From Bacillus_BA songklensis (GTDB lineage: Bacteria > Bacillota > Bacilli > Bacillales > Bacillaceae_H), in NCBI RefSeq assembly GCF_042649685.1, contig NZ_JBHRZT010000072.1, positions 372,001-436,000 on the forward strand: a stretch of DNA of 64,000 nucleotides. Reading direction: 5' to 3'. Position numbers and translations under genes: made by a program. Shown in pieces: positions 60,977 through 64,000 of the stretch. The notes under the pieces are model-generated. The model was not told the origin of the DNA, searched no databases, and saw nothing but the letters and a program-made list of their open reading frames with translations. How positions within the stretch are numbered: the first letter of the stretch is position 1; each line of letters starts with the position of its first letter.

Positions 60977-61043
60977 CGTTCAAGGATCCGTTACGAGGTC
61001 GCAGCGGTTCTCCCATTCCCGAACAGAAGAGGTTTCCGGCGTT

Positions 61044-61490
61044 TTAGTCTACCACAATATAGGCAATCATGGGACCGTTATGTTCAATATCTAAATGAGT
61101 TTTACAAATAAGCCGGTAGATTCCTTCTTTTGTAAAGTGTAACTCTAAGACGGTTTCTTCGCCTTTTTTAACTGTACCTTTAATATTGGTACCTTCAATG
61201 TAAAACGGATGTGCCTTTCCGTTTACTCCGTAGATGCTTAGTTTCACGGGTTGTTTTTTCGGTACATAAATGGTCCCGGGATCCCAGCGGTAAGCCTCGA
61301 TTTCTTTTCCGTCATCTGTTGTGGATTTAAATTCGCCAGTGACCATATTGATTTTGAATTCTTTTACGGGGGGTGACGATCCAGCAGTCTCAACGGCGGC
61401 CAGCTTTGCCGTATACCAGGCTCCAGCGGACAGGGTGATACAGATGGCTAATAACCAAAACCATTTCTTTTGAATAAACACAACCTTCAT
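61044..61490 (-). CDS. Membrane-anchored cupredoxin
   Basis: 148 residues. An N-terminal membrane anchor (about 9-28) is followed by a beta-sandwich cupredoxin domain. Likely copper ligands are His94 (KAHPF), Cys129, His132 and Met141 in CKTHLDIEHNGPM; His137 is an extra candidate, as in some CuA or multi-His sites. It should face outside and carry electrons or copper. No oxidase genes are near. Ribosome site GGAGGGAG precedes ATG. Confidence 0.82.
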   Translation of the reverse strand: MKVVFIQKKWFWLLAICITLSAGAWYTAKLAAVETAGSSPPVKEFKINMVTGEFKSTTDDGKEIEAYRWDPGTIYVPKKQPVKLSIYGVNGKAHPFYIEGTNIKGTVKKGEETVLELHFTKEGIYRLICKTHLDIEHNGPMIAYIVVD

Positions 61491-61666
61491 AGAACTCCCT
61501 CCTTAATCAGCTTGGTTAAAAAGAAGTCTTAACCGCATAAGTACAACTAGGCGATCACCTGTGGCTAGAAGCTTGGTACTAGCCAGGTTTCTTTATCTTT
61601 TTAATATGTATGCTGAAAGGGATAGGGGAGTTGTCTATTATTTGATTTATTTATCTAAGGTTCACT

Positions 61667-62836
61667 CTATCCAATGTGCTGCTGGATAAAAGAGAAGAAA
61701 CGTTCAAGCTCTTCTTGATTGTTAAAACCGGCTTGGGCTTGGCTTGCATTCCCTCCGCCCTTGCCGCCAAAAGCCCCCAAATGCTCTTTAAACAGCTGGC
61801 CGCAATGAACGGAAGAGTCACTATTACGGGTTAGTAATAATTTATTATCCACTGTAGAGGCGAATAAAATAAGATATTCACCTTGCTCTATAATTAGTTT
61901 TGCCAGTGTTTGCAAATCTTTCATGGATTGATCATCAAACAGATGAGCCACCACTTGGCCATTTCGCTTAGCAATCAACTCTTTTGCAATAAAAGCAGCT
62001 GTTTCTATTTTCAATTGCTCTATTTCTTTTTGAAGCTGTTTTTGTTCTTGCTCCATTTTATCGATTCGCTCCATGACAGCTTGTCGGCCTGTACTGAATT
62101 TTGCGGCGATAGAGGTAAGGATATGGAGGGTTTCCTGATAATCCGCGAGAGCCCTCACACCGCACTTGAAATGCAGGCGGGTATTGCCGCGCTGCTTTTC
62201 TGTTTTTAAAAGCTTCAATAATCCGATTTCTCCTGTATGGGCTACATGTGTTCCACAGCAAGCTGAATAATCAATCCCGCTGATTTCTACTATGCGGATG
62301 TTTTCACCGACATCCGGAAGCTTTCTTAATGGAACCGTATGTATTTGATCGTGGGTTATCGTATATGTTTTGATTTCTTTATTATCGTAAATATATTCGT
62401 TCACCCGGCGTTCAATATGTGAAAGTTGCTCGGACGTTAAAGAAGAAACCGCCAAGTCAATGGTCACAGTGTCTGTTCCCAAGTGGAAACCAACCGTGTG
62501 CGCATCATAAAGTTCAATACATACGGCCGACAACAAATGTTGTCCGGTATGATGCTGCATATGATCGAATCGGCGTTTCCAATCAATTTCACATTCTACT
62601 TCCATCTTTTCCGGCCGTTTTGATACTTGATGATAGACTTCATTGTCTTCCTCAAAAACATGAAGCACCTCGATGCCGCCAATTGTCCCGGTATCACAAG
62701 GCTGACCGCCTCCTTCAGGGTAAAAAGCCGTTTTTTGCAGGGTGACAAGTATTTCATTATCGTGTTCAACAATATTTGTAATTGATGTCGACCATTTCGC
62801 TGTTTTGGGAGAAGTGTAATAAAGTTTTTCTGACAT
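61667..62836 (-). CDS. Alanyl-tRNA editing protein AlaX, long form
   Basis: 389 residues: the trans-editing domain homologous to the second half of AlaRS, with zinc ligands His96-x3-His100 (HHTGQH) and Cys193-x3-His197 (CCGTH), and a C-terminal coiled coil plus DHHA1 domain ending AFGGKGGGNASQAQAGF. It removes serine or glycine wrongly attached to tRNA-Ala. AAGGAAAGGAAGAA precedes the ATG. Monocistronic. Confidence 0.93.
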   Translation of the reverse strand: MSEKLYYTSPKTAKWSTSITNIVEHDNEILVTLQKTAFYPEGGGQPCDTGTIGGIEVLHVFEEDNEVYHQVSKRPEKMEVECEIDWKRRFDHMQHHTGQHLLSAVCIELYDAHTVGFHLGTDTVTIDLAVSSLTSEQLSHIERRVNEYIYDNKEIKTYTITHDQIHTVPLRKLPDVGENIRIVEISGIDYSACCGTHVAHTGEIGLLKLLKTEKQRGNTRLHFKCGVRALADYQETLHILTSIAAKFSTGRQAVMERIDKMEQEQKQLQKEIEQLKIETAAFIAKELIAKRNGQVVAHLFDDQSMKDLQTLAKLIIEQGEYLILFASTVDNKLLLTRNSDSSVHCGQLFKEHLGAFGGKGGGNASQAQAGFNNQEELERFFSFIQQHIG

Positions 62837-62988
62837 GTTGTAAATTCTTCCTTTCCTTATAGATGCAGGATGATTTTTTTACAAATATTTCTATGGGAAT
62901 ATAGGAGTTCTTCCATCTATCATACCGTCTATCATACCGTGAAACCGAACTCTCTGAAAAGGGATAGACTCTATCAGTAATGAGATGA

Positions 62989-63180
62989 ATGGTAGAGCGT
63001 ACCATCAAAACCATCATTGAATCGGCCCAAACCGGTGAAGATGGGGACGGCAAAATTTATGTGTATCCCGGCTTATAATGAGCTGGAACGTTTTACGGAC
63101 TTACCGACAAATCTTTATGATTTTGAAGAAACGACGGGAATCTCTGTGGCGCGAACGGGGCAAAAAGAAGCTATAGGATA
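62989..63180 (+). pseudogene. Mosaic of gene remnants, including a P-II (GlnK) tail
   Basis: A 29-codon frame, MVERTIKTIIESAQTGEDGD then GKIYVYPGL, is the B-loop region of a P-II nitrogen signalling protein cut off before the C-terminus. A second piece in frame at 63079-63180, ELERFTDLPTNLYDFEETTG, weakly recalls the end of adenylosuccinate synthetase. Neither has a ribosome site. The stretch 62837-62988 shows no gene. Confidence 0.55.
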
Positions 63181-63185
63181 AAGGG

Positions 63186-63232
63186 AAAAAGGCACGAAAA
63201 AGAAGTTGAAACTACTTTTTCGTGCCTTTTTT
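63186..63232. terminator. Stem-loop terminator
   Basis: AAAAAGGCACGAAAAAG / CTTTTTCGTGCCTTTTT, perfect 17-bp stem. It overlaps the 3' end of the methyltransferase fragment. Confidence 0.85.
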
Positions 63233-63463
63233 ATCAGAATCAGCCGAGAATACCCCTTCCTCAAGGAATGCTAATTGTTCCATACTATATCCCGGACCAA
63301 ATCCTACCTCTAAAATATGCTCACCCGCTTTGAGGTTTAAATGAACAATGGCCCATTCATTAATCGTTTTGTTCTCCCAAGCCATAATCTTACCAGCGAT
63401 GGCCCCATATACTCCCTCAGGCTTACTAAAATTCTTTTTGAATGTCTCTAACACTTTTTTCAC
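63212..63463 (-). pseudogene. Truncated SAM-dependent methyltransferase
   Basis: The 83-residue frame starts MKKVLETFKKNFSKPEGVYG and reaches the SAM-binding motif I (ILEVGFGPGYSMEQLA, about residues 50-65), then runs into a terminator hairpin. Intact relatives have about 200 residues, so most of the enzyme is lost. GAGGTGAAAAA precedes the ATG, so a short product could still be made. Confidence 0.8.
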
Positions 63464-63639
63464 CTCGCATAAAGATAGTATTGCTTATTTACTATCTATC
63501 ACTTTAGAGAGGAAGGTAAACCTATACTGATGCATAACAGGAAAACTGAAGCTATTGAGGTTAAACGATTTGGGGTTCAATGCCCTAAACGGTATAATAA
63601 AAACATTGATAATCTTATTTCATCGTAAGGGTGATGTTA

Positions 63640-64000
63640 TGAAATCGATGTATCCTCGTAACGGTAGAGTCATCCTGCATGTGGATTGTAACGCGTTTTA
63701 TGCTTCAGTCGAGACGGCGTATGACCCTTCTTTAAAGGATAAACCGTTAGTAATTGCCGGAAATCCAAATGAGCGGCGCGGCATTATCATTACATGTAAT
63801 TACGTCGCCCGTGCACTCGGTATCTATACGACCATGCCATTATGGGAAGCAAAGAAAAAGTGCCCTGATCTTGTGATAAAACCCCCTAATTTTGAGTTGT
63901 ACAGGGACGCGTCCGCCAAAGTGTTTGAGTTTTTGTCAACTTATACAAATAAAATCGAGCCGAGTTCCATTGATGAAAGTTATTTGGATATTACAGATCT
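63640..64000 (+). CDS. dinB: DNA polymerase IV (Y family), N-terminal part
   Basis: Runs off the window; 120 residues are visible. Start ATG 63640 behind AAGGGTGATG. VILHVDCNAFYASVE carries the first catalytic Asp, and SSIDESYLDI the second Asp-Glu pair of Y-family polymerases; NERRGIIITCNYVAR follows the palm start. It copies past DNA lesions with low fidelity. No LexA box was seen upstream, which fits DinB (YqjH) rather than the SOS-controlled YqjW. Confidence 0.93.

Overview
The window looks like a chromosomal segment of a spore-forming Bacillaceae species (Bacillus in the broad sense). The evidence is an alpha/beta-type small acid-soluble spore protein, a complete gerABC-type germinant receptor operon, a Spo0E-like phosphatase, SR1P, TnrA, stand-alone nitric oxide synthase, T-box leaders and a B-type RNase P RNA. 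Codon use and AT-rich intergenic DNA fit a low-to-middle G+C Firmicute. The esterase at 17.6 kb closely resembles the monoacylglycerol lipase of a moderately thermophilic Bacillus (strain H-257), so a thermotolerant host is possible but not shown. The window opens inside a MoxR-type ATPase gene and closes inside dinB.

Layout: 0-5.5 kb carries yojN'-yojO, a DUF2187 gene, a CAP-domain lipoprotein, small soluble proteins and a spore SASP. 6.6-12 kb is one apparent seven-gene operon: a polar amino-acid ABC importer followed by a four-subunit flavin/iron-sulfur dehydrogenase. 12-18.3 kb holds small genes, an EmrE-type exporter, proBA behind a T-box and a monoacylglycerol lipase. 18.5-20.5 kb is an RNA-rich island: tRNA-Leu, tandem structured repeats, RNase P RNA, tRNA-Ser, tRNA-Gln, a short SRP-type RNA and a tyrosine recombinase. 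20.7-24.3 kb has mprF and glsA. 24.4-30.3 kb is a low-density region with small orphan genes and decayed acetyltransferases around brnQ (T-box). 30.4-38.8 kb holds an M29 aminopeptidase, SR1P, tnrA, a LysM protein, DUF1033, an acetyltransferase and a Na+/H+ antiporter. 39-46.5 kb has an HTH protein, a structured non-coding element, a frameshifted HAD gene, a K+ channel, nos, a fosmidomycin-resistance-type MFS exporter, a type I toxin-antitoxin candidate and an aminotransferase pseudogene. 46.5-52.7 kb holds recQ, ilvD, a metallophosphatase and an acidic protein. 53.4-57.2 kb is the ger operon. 57.5-64 kb holds small genes, a cupredoxin, AlaX, gene remnants and dinB'.

Nitrogen and amino-acid metabolism is the main functional theme: amino-acid import plus oxidation, proline synthesis, glutaminase, branched-chain uptake and synthesis (brnQ, ilvD), the nitrogen regulator tnrA and SR1P. 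GlnR/TnrA-type palindromes occur before tnrA and glsA, a Fur-like palindrome before an FbpA-type gene, and T-boxes before proBA (Pro-type) and brnQ (Ile-type).

The least explained parts are non-coding: two repeat families whose copies keep stems through compensatory changes, a perfect interleaved inverted repeat able to form a pseudoknot at 39.5 kb, and the RNase P/tRNA/short-SRP cluster beside a lone recombinase. Several gene remnants (acetyltransferases, aminotransferase, HAD, P-II, methyltransferase) show active decay.
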